Positions 33,526-41,675 are shown, counted from the stretch's first letter. The stretch is DNA of 64,000 nt from Oscillospiraceae bacterium (GCA_017415165.1 JAFQIY010000069.1:62001-126000), one strand, 5' to 3'. Made by a program: numbers and translations. Notes: generated by a model from the letters alone, not told the origin.

Positions 33526-33637
33526 ACAATAATAACGTAATATTTTATCGTTGCCTTTCCCCTCAGAAAAATCTTCGGGCGTCAGAACAGGGATTATGTT
33601 ATAAGTTGTTCACGGTCAGGCGCACCTTTCCGATTAC
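33526..33637 (-). promoter_or_regulatory. Candidate riboswitch-like leader of the hyd operon
   Basis: The predicted leader can fold into P1 (AUCG/CGAU, 33634-33631 with 33550-33547) enclosing one arm with GG(U)GCG/CGCCC and GAACA/UGUUC, and a second UUUUUC/GGGAAA hairpin. Purine-rich joining segments (GGAAAGG, GGGGAAAGGCAACG) look like an aptamer core. GUUCUG (33588-33583), which overlaps the UGUUC strand, is complementary to CAGAAC (33516-33511) in the terminator, so antiterminator and leader stem are mutually exclusive. I match it to no riboswitch class I know. Confidence 0.5.
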
Positions 33638-33643
33638 ACTTAT

Positions 33644-33672
33644 ATTATAACATAGTTTTTCTGACTTTGCAA
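33644..33672 (-). promoter_or_regulatory. Extended -10 promoter of the hyd maturation operon
   Basis: Minus strand TTGCAA, a 17-base spacer and TGTTATAAT, about 165 bases before the first start codon. Confidence 0.82.
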
Positions 33673-33682
33673 CAGGGAATTT

Positions 33683-33916
33683 TTAAACTTTCCACCTATG
33701 TCCACAACACTGGCACACTGCTTCGCTATGGGTTCTGGTTTTGGTTTTTGTCCGTGTGTTGGTAATTGCGGGGATAATCAGCACAAGTCCGCAGGTACAG
33801 ACCGCGAGAAGTATCCACAGTGCCCAGCCGAGGCAGCCTCTGTGCTTTGTTTTGGTTTGTGTTTCGGTAACCGCTTGTATTGTAACATCATATGAACCGC
33901 ATCTTGAACATTTCAT
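33683..33916 (-). CDS. Small zinc-ribbon membrane protein
   Basis: The 77-residue protein has two half zinc ribbons, CSRC near residue 3 and CQCC near residue 68, flanking one hydrophobic segment (GWALWILLAVCTCGLVLIIP). The two CxxC pairs could join into one zinc site if both termini are cytosolic. The family is common in Firmicutes as uncharacterised short proteins. It has its own near-perfect promoter and a good SD, and lies just upstream of the hyd promoter on the same strand. The function is unknown. Confidence 0.75.
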   Translation of the reverse strand: MKCSRCGSYDVTIQAVTETQTKTKHRGCLGWALWILLAVCTCGLVLIIPAITNTRTKTKTRTHSEAVCQCCGHRWKV

Positions 33917-33939
33917 AATGATACCTCCTCTTTTTTAAT

Positions 33940-33968
33940 ATTATACAACATATAATATTAAATGTCAA
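33940..33968 (-). promoter_or_regulatory. Consensus promoter of the zinc-ribbon gene
   Basis: Minus strand TTGACA, a 17-base spacer and TATAAT, about 30 bases before the start codon. Confidence 0.85.
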
Positions 33969-33979
33969 CACTTATTTGC

Positions 33980-34015
33980 AAAAAAATATCGGGAAAGCGT
34001 AAATCTTTCCCGATA
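33980..34015 (-). terminator. Intrinsic terminator after the RNA methyltransferase gene
   Basis: An 11-bp stem (TATCGGGAAAG and complement), a 7-base loop, and seven T on the minus strand. Confidence 0.9.
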
Positions 34016-34019
34016 ACGA

Positions 34020-35135
34020 TTATTTGAAATACATATAAAGCTGACATTTCAGCATACCGTTGTAAAGCTTACGGCGTTTGTCTGCCTTTTTGCCAAAGAT
34101 TTTCTCGAACTCCTCGTGCGGAGAAATTACAAAGCAAGGGTGCTCCCCGTCGGCTTTGAAACGCTGTCCCATTACTGCATAGAGCTTTTCTGCTTCTTTC
34201 AGTTCGAGAAGTCTTTCACCGTAAGGCGGGTTGCTGATTGTGATGATGTTATCTTCATTCACATAGTCACGGACGTCTGCCTGCTTAATCTGCACACGCT
34301 TCTGTATACCTGCTTTTCGGCAGTTTTCCTGTGTAAGTGCGACACACTCTGGGTCAATATCGTATCCGTAAGCGTAAAAGTCGGTATCCTTGCGGATTGA
34401 GTCAAGTGCATTCTGACGTTCATCAGACCATATTCCCGCGGGAATGACATTCCAGTTTTCAGCGGCAAATTTACGCTTTAAGCCTGGGGCAATGTTAAGC
34501 GCCTTGTACGCGGCTTCGATAAGAATTGTTCCGCTTCCGCAGAATGGGTCACAGACAATGCTGTCCCCTCTTACGTAAGCGAGGTCAACGATACCTGCGG
34601 CGAGGGTTTCCTTGATTGGTGCGGCATTGGAATTTCTTCTGTAGCCACGCTTATGGAGTCCTGCACCTGAACTGTCAAGGTAAATTGTAACGTGATTTTT
34701 AAGGATACTGAACTGAATCTGAAACAGTGCGCCTGTTTCCTCAAACCAGCTTATTCCGTATGCACCTTTAAGTCGCTCTACTGCGGCTTTCTTGATTATT
34801 GACTGACAATCAGGTACGCTGTGAAGCTCTGAGTTGAGTGAATAGCCTTTTACGGGGAAACGGTCAGTTGCTCCGATAAAATCCTCGAATGGAATATTTT
34901 TGGTTCCCTGAAACAAATCCTCGAAGCTGAATGCATCAAACTCTGCAAGCTGAACGAGAACTCTTTCTGCTGTTGCAAGCCAGAGATTTGCTCTGGCAAG
35001 GACGGAAAAATCTCCCGAAAAGATAACCTTACCGTCGGAAACAGTTATATCCTGTCCGCCGATTTTTGTGGTCTCAAATTTCAGCACGCTTTCAAGCCCA
35101 AAGTGACACGGGCAAGCCATTTTAATCAAATTCAT
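34020..35135 (-). CDS. RlmL/YpsC-family rRNA methyltransferase
   Basis: The 371-residue protein combines an N-terminal THUMP RNA-binding domain (about residues 1-150) with a class I methyltransferase domain. Motif I is CDPFCGSGTILIEAA (near residue 195) and the catalytic loop is SNPPYGERL. The NPPY motif indicates N-methylation of an exocyclic amine, as in 23S rRNA m2G2445 methylation by RlmL; the Bacillus homologue is YpsC. It follows the PBP gene by 12 bases, so the two share a transcript. SD is poor (AAGGATTTAGGGAT), so translation may rely on coupling. Confidence 0.88.
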   Translation of the reverse strand: MNLIKMACPCHFGLESVLKFETTKIGGQDITVSDGKVIFSGDFSVLARANLWLATAERVLVQLAEFDAFSFEDLFQGTKNIPFEDFIGATDRFPVKGYSLNSELHSVPDCQSIIKKAAVERLKGAYGISWFEETGALFQIQFSILKNHVTIYLDSSGAGLHKRGYRRNSNAAPIKETLAAGIVDLAYVRGDSIVCDPFCGSGTILIEAAYKALNIAPGLKRKFAAENWNVIPAGIWSDERQNALDSIRKDTDFYAYGYDIDPECVALTQENCRKAGIQKRVQIKQADVRDYVNEDNIITISNPPYGERLLELKEAEKLYAVMGQRFKADGEHPCFVISPHEEFEKIFGKKADKRRKLYNGMLKCQLYMYFK

Positions 35136-35147
35136 ATCCCTAAATCC

Positions 35148-37355
35148 TTAATCTTCTTCATTTGTCTTTTTCTTTTCTTCATCTTCCTTATCGGACTTAT
35201 GAACGCCCGAACACATTTCAGGAATGTTGCTCTGTTTATAATATCCTACAGAACCTGTCGGACACTTCGCACTTGCAAGCTTACCTGTTTTTGTACAGTA
35301 GTAATATTCAAGAACGTCAGGGCACTCAGGGAATTCCTTACCCTCCTCGGCTTCGGCGATTTCACCGAACACGTTCTTCCATACCTGTGCTGAACTGTAA
35401 TATGTTCCTGTCGGAATTTGCTTAGGTGTTTCATAACCGTACCAAACGCCGCTGACATAGTCAGGGGTACAGCCTACAAAGGAAAGGTCGTGCCAATCCT
35501 GAGATGTACCTGTTTTACCGACAAGCGGTGTATTCTGGAGCCTTGCTGCTCTACCTGTACCGTTCGGACCTTCGATAACGGTCTGCATAAGCTTATTCAT
35601 AATATACGCAGTATCCTCGCTGATTGCCTGAATAGGTGTATACTTATGCTGAATAACTATCTGACCGTTTGCGTCAACAACCTTTGTAAAGGAGGTTGGC
35701 TTATAATACTTACCGCCGTTGCCGAACACCTGATATGAAGCAACAAGCTCTTTAAGGGTAAGACCGTTTGTAAGTGCACCTACTGAAAGAGGAGCAATAT
35801 TTGCGTCATCCGCTACAAGAGTTGTAATCTGGTAACGGTTCTGCAAGAATTCAAAAACCTCCTGCGGTGTTTCCTGCTCGATAAGCTGTGCAGGAATTGT
35901 ATTGAGGGAACGCTGGAGTGCCTGGAAGGTAAAATATCCGCCGTAGTCCCACGATTTGGAGTTATAGTTGTAAGGCCACTTTCTTGGGTTGCCATCTTCA
36001 TCAAGAATTTCATCTTCTAGCGGTTTATTGGTAAACACGGTTGACCAATGGAAAAAGTCGTGTTCAAGACCGTATGAATAAGAAGTAATAGGCTTTATGC
36101 AGGAGCCGGGAGAACGCTTTGAATGGGTAGCATTATTCCACGACATAGACTCTGCCTTTTCACCGATACGTCCGACTACCGCCTTGATATTTCCTGTGTA
36201 GTCCATAACAATGAATGCAGACTGGGGCGGGTCATTGAGTACGGTTTCGGAGAAGGTTGTATAATCCTTGTACTTCTCCTCAATTGCATTCTGCATTTCT
36301 ATATCAACCGTTGTATAAACCTCGTAACCGCCGTTATAAAGCTTATCACTTGCCTCCTGATAATCGATACCGTACATTTCCTGAAATTCGCCTATAACAT
36401 CATTAATTGCCATATCCACAAACCAGTTCTGGATACCGTTGCTTTCTTCTTCGCCCTCTGTTTTGGCATTAGGGTCTCTGAAAACAACCTTTTCAGCAAT
36501 TGCAGCCTCGTACTGACGCTGTGAAATGCAGGCATTCTTGTACATAAGCCATAAAACAGTTTTCTGACGTTCAAGGTTGCCCTCTTCATCGGCAAACGGG
36601 TTAAGTGTTTCAGGTGATTTCGGAATTGCAGCAAGACAAGCGCCCTCAGCAATTGTAAGCTCAGAAACGTCCTTGCCGAAATACTTCATTGAAGCAGCCT
36701 GAATACCTGCGGCACTTCCGCCGAAGCCGATATAGTTCAGATACGCTTCAAGGATATCCGTTTTGGTACAGTATTTTTCAAGCTGTGCGGAACGGAAAAT
36801 TTCACGCATTTTTCTGTCCCAGTCGAGATTATCGTCGCCTGTTACGTTACGGACAAGCTGCTGGGTGATTGTCGAACCGCCCTGACGTGAACCAAGAAAG
36901 CTTAAAAATTCGTTAAGGAACGCTGTAAATGTACGCTTCCAGTCAACGCCTGCGTGCTCATAGAAACGCTCATCCTCAGTGTATACAAAGGCGTCCTGAA
37001 CGTGCTGAGGCACTCTGTCTATGGAAACAGGAATTCTGTCAGCGTTACGGCTGATGCTTGCAAGCTCAATCGTTGCACCGTTCTCATCATAGCCGTAGAT
37101 AAAGGTCGTGTAGTCAAGGTCAAGGTCGGAAAGGGAGATATCAACCTGCTCCTGATCTACGAACTGGAGAACGTAAACGGTAAGTGCAGCTGCGATAATT
37201 GAGCCTGTGATAACAACTATCAGGACAAGCGAAAGAATGGTTGTACCGATTACAGCAAGGGTACGCTTAATCGGGTTTACCTTCCTTTTTTTGCGTTTCT
37301 TCTTTTTGGGCGGCTCAGCAAAGCGCTCGCCCTGAGTATTTTCATTTATTGCCAT
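35148..37355 (-). CDS. Class A penicillin-binding protein (PBP1A-like)
   Basis: The 735-residue bifunctional enzyme polymerises and cross-links peptidoglycan. A Lys/Arg-rich cytosolic tail precedes one membrane helix (about residues 32-64). The GT51 domain shows EDERFYEHAG with the catalytic Glu, QGGSTITQQLVRN and EAYLNYIGFG. The transpeptidase shows SXXK in SPGSCIKP, SLN, and KTGTSQDWHD. A short Lys/Glu-rich C-terminal tail is present. The start is ATG 37355; the upstream GTG 37367 lies inside a hairpin. That hairpin separates SD AGGAGGA from the ATG. Promoter and a possible Fur-type operator pair lie upstream. Confidence 0.95.
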   Translation of the reverse strand: MAINENTQGERFAEPPKKKKRKKRKVNPIKRTLAVIGTTILSLVLIVVITGSIIAAALTVYVLQFVDQEQVDISLSDLDLDYTTFIYGYDENGATIELASISRNADRIPVSIDRVPQHVQDAFVYTEDERFYEHAGVDWKRTFTAFLNEFLSFLGSRQGGSTITQQLVRNVTGDDNLDWDRKMREIFRSAQLEKYCTKTDILEAYLNYIGFGGSAAGIQAASMKYFGKDVSELTIAEGACLAAIPKSPETLNPFADEEGNLERQKTVLWLMYKNACISQRQYEAAIAEKVVFRDPNAKTEGEEESNGIQNWFVDMAINDVIGEFQEMYGIDYQEASDKLYNGGYEVYTTVDIEMQNAIEEKYKDYTTFSETVLNDPPQSAFIVMDYTGNIKAVVGRIGEKAESMSWNNATHSKRSPGSCIKPITSYSYGLEHDFFHWSTVFTNKPLEDEILDEDGNPRKWPYNYNSKSWDYGGYFTFQALQRSLNTIPAQLIEQETPQEVFEFLQNRYQITTLVADDANIAPLSVGALTNGLTLKELVASYQVFGNGGKYYKPTSFTKVVDANGQIVIQHKYTPIQAISEDTAYIMNKLMQTVIEGPNGTGRAARLQNTPLVGKTGTSQDWHDLSFVGCTPDYVSGVWYGYETPKQIPTGTYYSSAQVWKNVFGEIAEAEEGKEFPECPDVLEYYYCTKTGKLASAKCPTGSVGYYKQSNIPEMCSGVHKSDKEDEEKKKTNEED

Positions 37356-37364
37356 ACTTATGCC

Positions 37365-37390
37365 CACGCTTCAAAGGAGCGTGTCCTCCT
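37365..37390 (-). promoter_or_regulatory. Hairpin between Shine-Dalgarno and start of the PBP gene
   Basis: On the minus strand AGGAGGA is followed directly by a hairpin with a 6-bp stem (CACGCT/AGCGTG) and a 7-base loop, then nine bases to the ATG. Linear spacing is 28 bases; with the hairpin folded it is about 9. Confidence 0.5.
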
Positions 37391-37419
37391 CTCTCAAGGT
37401 TGCCGTTTTGTATATATGG

Positions 37420-37448
37420 ATTATACCACATATATTTTCTTTTGTTAA
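37420..37448 (-). promoter_or_regulatory. Extended -10 promoter of the PBP gene
   Basis: Minus strand TTAACA, a 17-base spacer and TGGTATAAT. Confidence 0.78.
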
Positions 37449-37462
37449 CGGTAATTTCCGTA

Positions 37463-37497
37463 TTGTAATAATTACACCGCAAATTGTAATTATTTCA
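37463..37497. promoter_or_regulatory. Tandem palindromes upstream of the PBP promoter
   Basis: TGTAATAATTACA is a perfect 13-base palindrome; a second copy with one mismatch starts exactly 21 bases on. The 7-1-7 shape resembles Fur-superfamily (Zur/PerR) boxes. The two copies can also pair as one 10-bp AT-rich RNA hairpin, so an mRNA 3' stem for the upstream operon is an alternative. Confidence 0.4.
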
Positions 37498-37515
37498 TCA
37501 CAAATCTTTCACCTG

Positions 37516-38730
37516 TTATTGTATTATATAGGATTCACAATCAAGTGAAAGGATAGCAGTTATTGTTTCGTTGAAATCTGCCTGTGAAAAATCAGACTGC
37601 TTCAGGACGGGAACTATTGTTACATTGTCTCCTGCAAGTCTTTGAATTTCTGAGAAAACAACAAATGCTCTGTTATTTGCAGGAAGCTCTGCCAAAGCAA
37701 CCTCCTCGTTATTTATCAATGCGATTGCAGGAAGCTCAGATGGAACAAATTCAACTGCAAGCATTTCAAAATTAAGCTCGGACGGCTTGAACACTTCTTC
37801 TGTTCCTGCAAGAATATCCGCAGCGGAAACGCTCAGAATTGCTGTTGCATTCGTTGATTTGACTGCCTCGGCAGCGATTGCTGTAATATTAATAAGTGCT
37901 TTATATCTTGTTTCGGATTTTACCTTTTCACCTATATAAGAAAGGTCGGAATTACGGAATGCAGGGAACATTGCTCCGTCAAATACAACATAATCAAAGC
38001 CCGCACCTGCAATTTCGGAAGAAATGAATTTCACATACTCCTGTGTATCTGTTTCAAATGGTGAGAGCCAAGGCTTACCGCCCTTGGAAGGTGCGTTGTC
38101 AAGCCAGGTAGAGTCATCGCTTGCGATACGGTATGAGCCTTTGCGGCTTTCACCGTAGCGGTTATTATCTTCAAGAAGATTGACGTATGCAATTGCAATG
38201 AAGCCGTTGCTTCTTATTACGGAAGAAATCTGACCTGCAAACATTGTTCCCGCAATAGCGTCTTCGGATGTTTTGGCAAGTTCGGAAGTTGTGTTATAGT
38301 AAATCTTACCGCCCCGTGCTTTAAGGGGCACGGTAACTGCGGTATATCCGCTGTCCTTTACGTTGTTAAGTGCAGTAACAAGTGCATCCTGACTTTCAAG
38401 TGCAGTTATCGGAAGCTGATACGCAGAAAACTTATTCTCAGCCGGTGCTTCCTCCTCAGGAGGCTTCACGGTTTCCGCTGTTTCATTTTCCTCTGTTGCT
38501 GTTTCTTCGGTCTTTTCGGTAACAACAGGCGGCGTCCACACCTCGTCCTCCGTAACATTTTCGCCTGTTTTGTTGAGTATATAATTATGAATGGGCTTTG
38601 CTATGCTGTAACCGAGAAAAACAAGTACAGCAAGCAAAATAATAACAAGAATGACCTTCAAGACCTTACGGGTTCTTTTTTTACGATGATTTGCCGATGT
38701 TCTGTAGATTTTTCTTCCGCCCTTTGCCAT
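37516..38730 (-). CDS. DUF4015 putative glycoside hydrolase, membrane anchored
   Basis: The 404-residue protein has a basic cytosolic tail, one membrane segment (about residues 23-46), a Glu/Thr/Pro-rich linker (about 60-105) and an extracellular TIM-barrel-like domain. The stretches TAVTVPLKARGGKIYYNT, WLDNA...WLSPF and AGFDYVVFDGAMFP resemble the DUF4015 family of putative glycosyl hydrolases. Catalytic acids cannot be fixed by eye. It is the last gene of the rpe-rnfD-rnfE-rnfA operon, 13 bases after the RnfA-like gene, which is an odd setting for a hydrolase. SD GAAAGGAAGGG. Confidence 0.72.
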   Translation of the reverse strand: MAKGGRKIYRTSANHRKKRTRKVLKVILVIILLAVLVFLGYSIAKPIHNYILNKTGENVTEDEVWTPPVVTEKTEETATEENETAETVKPPEEEAPAENKFSAYQLPITALESQDALVTALNNVKDSGYTAVTVPLKARGGKIYYNTTSELAKTSEDAIAGTMFAGQISSVIRSNGFIAIAYVNLLEDNNRYGESRKGSYRIASDDSTWLDNAPSKGGKPWLSPFETDTQEYVKFISSEIAGAGFDYVVFDGAMFPAFRNSDLSYIGEKVKSETRYKALINITAIAAEAVKSTNATAILSVSAADILAGTEEVFKPSELNFEMLAVEFVPSELPAIALINNEEVALAELPANNRAFVVFSEIQRLAGDNVTIVPVLKQSDFSQADFNETITAILSLDCESYIIQ

Positions 38731-38743
38731 ATTACCCTTCCTT

Positions 38744-39334
38744 TCAATAATTTAGAGTATGCCCCGACAAGCCCCAGAATGCCATACTTAATATGCCGAT
38801 ATAAATAAGCATAAGCGGGTAACCTCTGAATGCATAGGGTGCTTTTTCGGAATAAATTTTATCATATACAATCGCGGTAAGATACACTGCAAATACAAAA
38901 CCGAGTCCTATTCCGAGTCCGTGTATAAAATAATCGGAAAGGGTTTCACAATATTTTGAGATAAGGAACATTGAACCCAGCACAGCACAGTTGAAGGCTG
39001 AAATATGGATATATTTTCTTATGCGTGCAAAAAGCTTCGGTGTGAATTTCCACATACAAAGCAAGGTTATAATGTAGACAAAACCGAGAATTGTCACATA
39101 CACAAGCGGCATATACACATATCTATTGCTGCTGATAAAAAGTGTATCAACAAAATAAGTCAGCACGCTTATAAGTGCGGTAATATAAGTTACACTCAGT
39201 CCGAAGCCGAAAAGGTTTTTTCTGCTTCTTGCAATAACGACAAGGGTACTTGTTCCCAAGGCTCTTGAAAAAATTGTATTTTCAACGAAAACCGCAACAA
39301 ATGCAGTCATCATTATCTTTCCCATCAATTCCAT
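38744..39334 (-). CDS. RnfA/NqrE-like membrane protein lacking one Fe-ligand cysteine
   Basis: The 196-residue protein has six hydrophobic segments in the RnfA/NqrE pattern and ends in the characteristic AFRGYPLMLIYIGILSMAFWG. In genuine RnfA the first half-helix carries LG-x-C; here the aligned stretch is RALGTS, with Ser29 where the Cys should be. The second ligand region FNCAVLG keeps its Cys (C116). In Rnf and Nqr these cysteines, with two from RnfE/NqrD, hold an iron centre inside the membrane. The gene is preceded by the RnfE-like gene (10-base gap). Fold assignment is strong; a redox role is doubtful. Confidence 0.8.
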   Translation of the reverse strand: MELMGKIMMTAFVAVFVENTIFSRALGTSTLVVIARSRKNLFGFGLSVTYITALISVLTYFVDTLFISSNRYVYMPLVYVTILGFVYIITLLCMWKFTPKLFARIRKYIHISAFNCAVLGSMFLISKYCETLSDYFIHGLGIGLGFVFAVYLTAIVYDKIYSEKAPYAFRGYPLMLIYIGILSMAFWGLSGHTLNY

Positions 39335-39344
39335 AAAAACACCT

Positions 39345-39965
39345 TTATTTTTGTCTTAATCTTTTTACAAACAGCAGTATACTTCTGAACAGCGCTGCCA
39401 TAAGTCCCAACAGGATAAATCCGCCGAAAGGATTCTGAAATGCTGACAGCTGAACAGGCATACCGATTATTGTTCCGCCGATTGTACCGAAGGCAAGGAT
39501 TTCTCTTACCGCAGCAAAAAGAAGCACTGCTGCGTCGTAGCCGATGATACAGAATATTATATCAAGCAGCATTTTTCCTTTGGTTTCCATAAAGAAAATC
39601 GACTCGGAACGTGAAATGATAAAGCTGCTGGTTATAAAGAGCGGGAAAAATATTCCGAGCGTTTCCACTTCATCGGGCATAAGATATTTCAGCATTATAA
39701 CCGAGGGGACATACACCAATGCGCCGATTAACGTATACAGGATAATTCTGATTGTATACACAATATTCTTCGGAACAAAAGAGGATATCAGCAGAGTAAA
39801 GAATGTTATCAGCGAAAAAGCTGCAATAAGAGTTACTGCGTCCCAAAAGTTATTTGCCATTACTACAACAGGTGCAATAACCATTCCGCTTACAAGTATA
39901 GGATTTTTATTCAGAAGGGCATTTTTTATAATTCCCTTACAGCTGTTATCATTTGCCACGGTCAT
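39345..39965 (-). CDS. RnfE/NqrD-like membrane protein lacking both Fe-ligand cysteines
   Basis: This 206-residue six-helix protein aligns with RnfE/NqrD: the N-terminal NPILVSGMVIAP matches the family NP-x-LVQLLGLCP, but the ligand Cys is Ala31. The second site, family PLIVVNCAILGRAE, reads PLFITSSFIISRSE, with Ser114 for Cys. Both iron-ligand positions are therefore lost, while the surrounding pattern is kept. The start overlaps the RnfD-like stop by 4 bases, so translation is coupled. It may work as a structural membrane partner or a transporter; electron transfer through the usual centre seems impossible. Confidence 0.8.
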   Translation of the reverse strand: MTVANDNSCKGIIKNALLNKNPILVSGMVIAPVVVMANNFWDAVTLIAAFSLITFFTLLISSFVPKNIVYTIRIILYTLIGALVYVPSVIMLKYLMPDEVETLGIFFPLFITSSFIISRSESIFFMETKGKMLLDIIFCIIGYDAAVLLFAAVREILAFGTIGGTIIGMPVQLSAFQNPFGGFILLGLMAALFRSILLFVKRLRQK

Positions 39966-40975
39966 TTCTCCTGTTCGTTTGTTTCGAGAATTTCAAGGGT
40001 TTCGCTGATGTGGTTAAGGGGCTTGTTCGCCTTTTTGAGCAGTCCCTTTCTCTTGTTTATCATATCAGCAAAGGAAAGAGCGCGTCTGTCAAGCTCAATT
40101 CCGATTGGCGATGAAATTATTACTGCGTAAATAGCTGCATTTTCGGTTGATGAATAGCTGTGAAAAATTATTACACAGGCTGCAAATACAACGCCGTATA
40201 TAAAACGTGAGCTTCTTGTTTTTGGGATAATACTGTAATCACAGGAAAGGAATATCATTCCGAAAAGCAGCATACCGCTTGAAAAGAAATACAGCACGCA
40301 CATTATATCTTTATCGTACTTAAAAAATGCGTATGCTCCGAGGAGTGCAAGCTCTGTAAAGAAGGTTATTGCGGAAACTGAACGTCTCAGCATCAGGAAA
40401 ACAGCTGCAACGCACATAAGCAGCACGAAGCCTGTCCCCATAGGACCGCTGAATTTTCCTATGAATGCATCAATCAATGACAAATCCGCACTTTTCGTCA
40501 CAAGGAATGTACTTGTAAATGAGGACGAAAGGATATCCGGAGATACAACCGATGATATTGGTATTTCTGAAAATGCTTTAGGATATGTAAGCATATTCTG
40601 CGGAAAGCACAGTGCTGTAAACAGAAAGCCTGCCGCTGCTGAATTGAAGATTTCACAGCCGTGACCGCCGAAAGCGTGTTTTGCGACAACTATTGCAAAA
40701 ACAGCTGCGATTGCCGCGGCATAATACGGTACTGACGCCGACATCATCAAACCCAATGTCAGACCTGTTATCAAAGCGGAAATTTCCTTTTCATAATCCT
40801 TATTTCTCAGCTTGCAGCAGATAAAGTCCGTCACAACGCATACTCCTGTTGTAACTCCGATAACAGCCACTGCCCTCAATCCGTAATAATAAACAGACAT
40901 AGCCGCTATTACAATAAGGACGATAAGCATATCCGTCATTATGCTTAATTTGGTTTTTACTTCTTTTGAATTCAT
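39962..40975 (-). CDS. RnfD/NqrB-like membrane protein
   Basis: The 337-residue polytopic protein has the RnfD/NqrB signature ALITGLTLGLMM and HAFGGHGCEIFNSAAAGFLFTALCFP (broken here as two blocks near residues 67-78 and 100-125), and a C-terminal half ending in the membrane pattern PIGIELDRR. The family covalently binds FMN at a Thr in SGAT; the aligned stretch is DILSSSFT, with Phe153 at the Thr position and Thr154 beside it. FMN attachment is thus uncertain. I use ATG 40975 with AAAGG upstream; a GTG at 40984 overlaps the SD. RnfB, RnfC and RnfG are not in the window. Confidence 0.78.
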   Translation of the reverse strand: MNSKEVKTKLSIMTDMLIVLIVIAAMSVYYYGLRAVAVIGVTTGVCVVTDFICCKLRNKDYEKEISALITGLTLGLMMSASVPYYAAAIAAVFAIVVAKHAFGGHGCEIFNSAAAGFLFTALCFPQNMLTYPKAFSEIPISSVVSPDILSSSFTSTFLVTKSADLSLIDAFIGKFSGPMGTGFVLLMCVAAVFLMLRRSVSAITFFTELALLGAYAFFKYDKDIMCVLYFFSSGMLLFGMIFLSCDYSIIPKTRSSRFIYGVVFAACVIIFHSYSSTENAAIYAVIISSPIGIELDRRALSFADMINKRKGLLKKANKPLNHISETLEILETNEQEK

Positions 40976-40986
40976 TAAATTCACCT

Positions 40987-41634
40987 TTATTTTACAAGTT
41001 GCTCAACGGCTTTACTCATATTTTCCGCACCGAAAAGATATGAACCAGCAACGAGGATTTCAGCTCCTGCTTTCTTTACAAGCTCAGCTGTTTCTGCGTT
41101 AATTCCGCCGTCAACCTGAACAGGCACGTTAAGTCCCCTGCTATCAATAATTTTCTTTGCTTCGGCAATTTTATCAAGTGTTTCGCTGATGAAGCCCTGT
41201 CCGCCGAAACCCGGCTCTACAGTCATAACAAGAAGCATATCAATCTTATCGAGATATTGCTCGATATCCGAAACGGGAGTATTTGGCTTTATTGCAAGTC
41301 CTGCTTTTTTCCCACAGGAATGAATTGCATCAATTGTTTCTGCAATATCGGACTCCGCTTCCGAATGGAATGTGATAATATCAGCGCCGTTATCGGCAAA
41401 GTCCTTGACATACTTAATCGGGTCGATAATCATAAGATGCACATCAAGCGTGCCCTTTACTATTTTTGACACGGCTTTAAGAATTGGAATTCCGTAGCTT
41501 ATATTCGGTACGAAAACGCCGTCCATAACGTCGAAATGTATATATTCGCAGCCTGCCTCCTCAGCTCTTGCAATATCCTTGCCGAGGTTACAGAAATCTG
41601 CGCTTAAAATTGAAGCTGAAGCAATATTTTTCAC
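40987..41634 (-). CDS. rpe: Ribulose-phosphate 3-epimerase
   Basis: The enzyme interconverts ribulose-5-phosphate and xylulose-5-phosphate in the pentose phosphate pathway. The 215-residue TIM barrel shows ASILSADF, YIHFDVMDGVFVPN with the catalytic Asp and metal His, DVHLMI, VEPGFGGQGF and QVDGGIN. The start is a GTG with TTGGAGG seven bases upstream; a longer reading to 41670 runs through the SD. Rpe is commonly next to rsgA and prkC; here it leads an operon with three Rnf-like membrane genes and a DUF4015 gene. A consensus promoter precedes it. Confidence 0.95.
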   Translation of the reverse strand: MKNIASASILSADFCNLGKDIARAEEAGCEYIHFDVMDGVFVPNISYGIPILKAVSKIVKGTLDVHLMIIDPIKYVKDFADNGADIITFHSEAESDIAETIDAIHSCGKKAGLAIKPNTPVSDIEQYLDKIDMLLVMTVEPGFGGQGFISETLDKIAEAKKIIDSRGLNVPVQVDGGINAETAELVKKAGAEILVAGSYLFGAENMSKAVEQLVK

Positions 41635-41675
41635 AAAAAGTCCTCCAAATATTAAATAAAAGCATACCACATTTT

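Noticed and set aside
33526..33637. Assignment of the hyd leader to a known class (SAM, glycine, lysine, TPP, cobalamin, NiCo, THF)
   Set aside because: Recalled consensus cores do not match; fragments such as CCGAAG and GGTGC occur but not in the right order. It is kept as an unassigned candidate.
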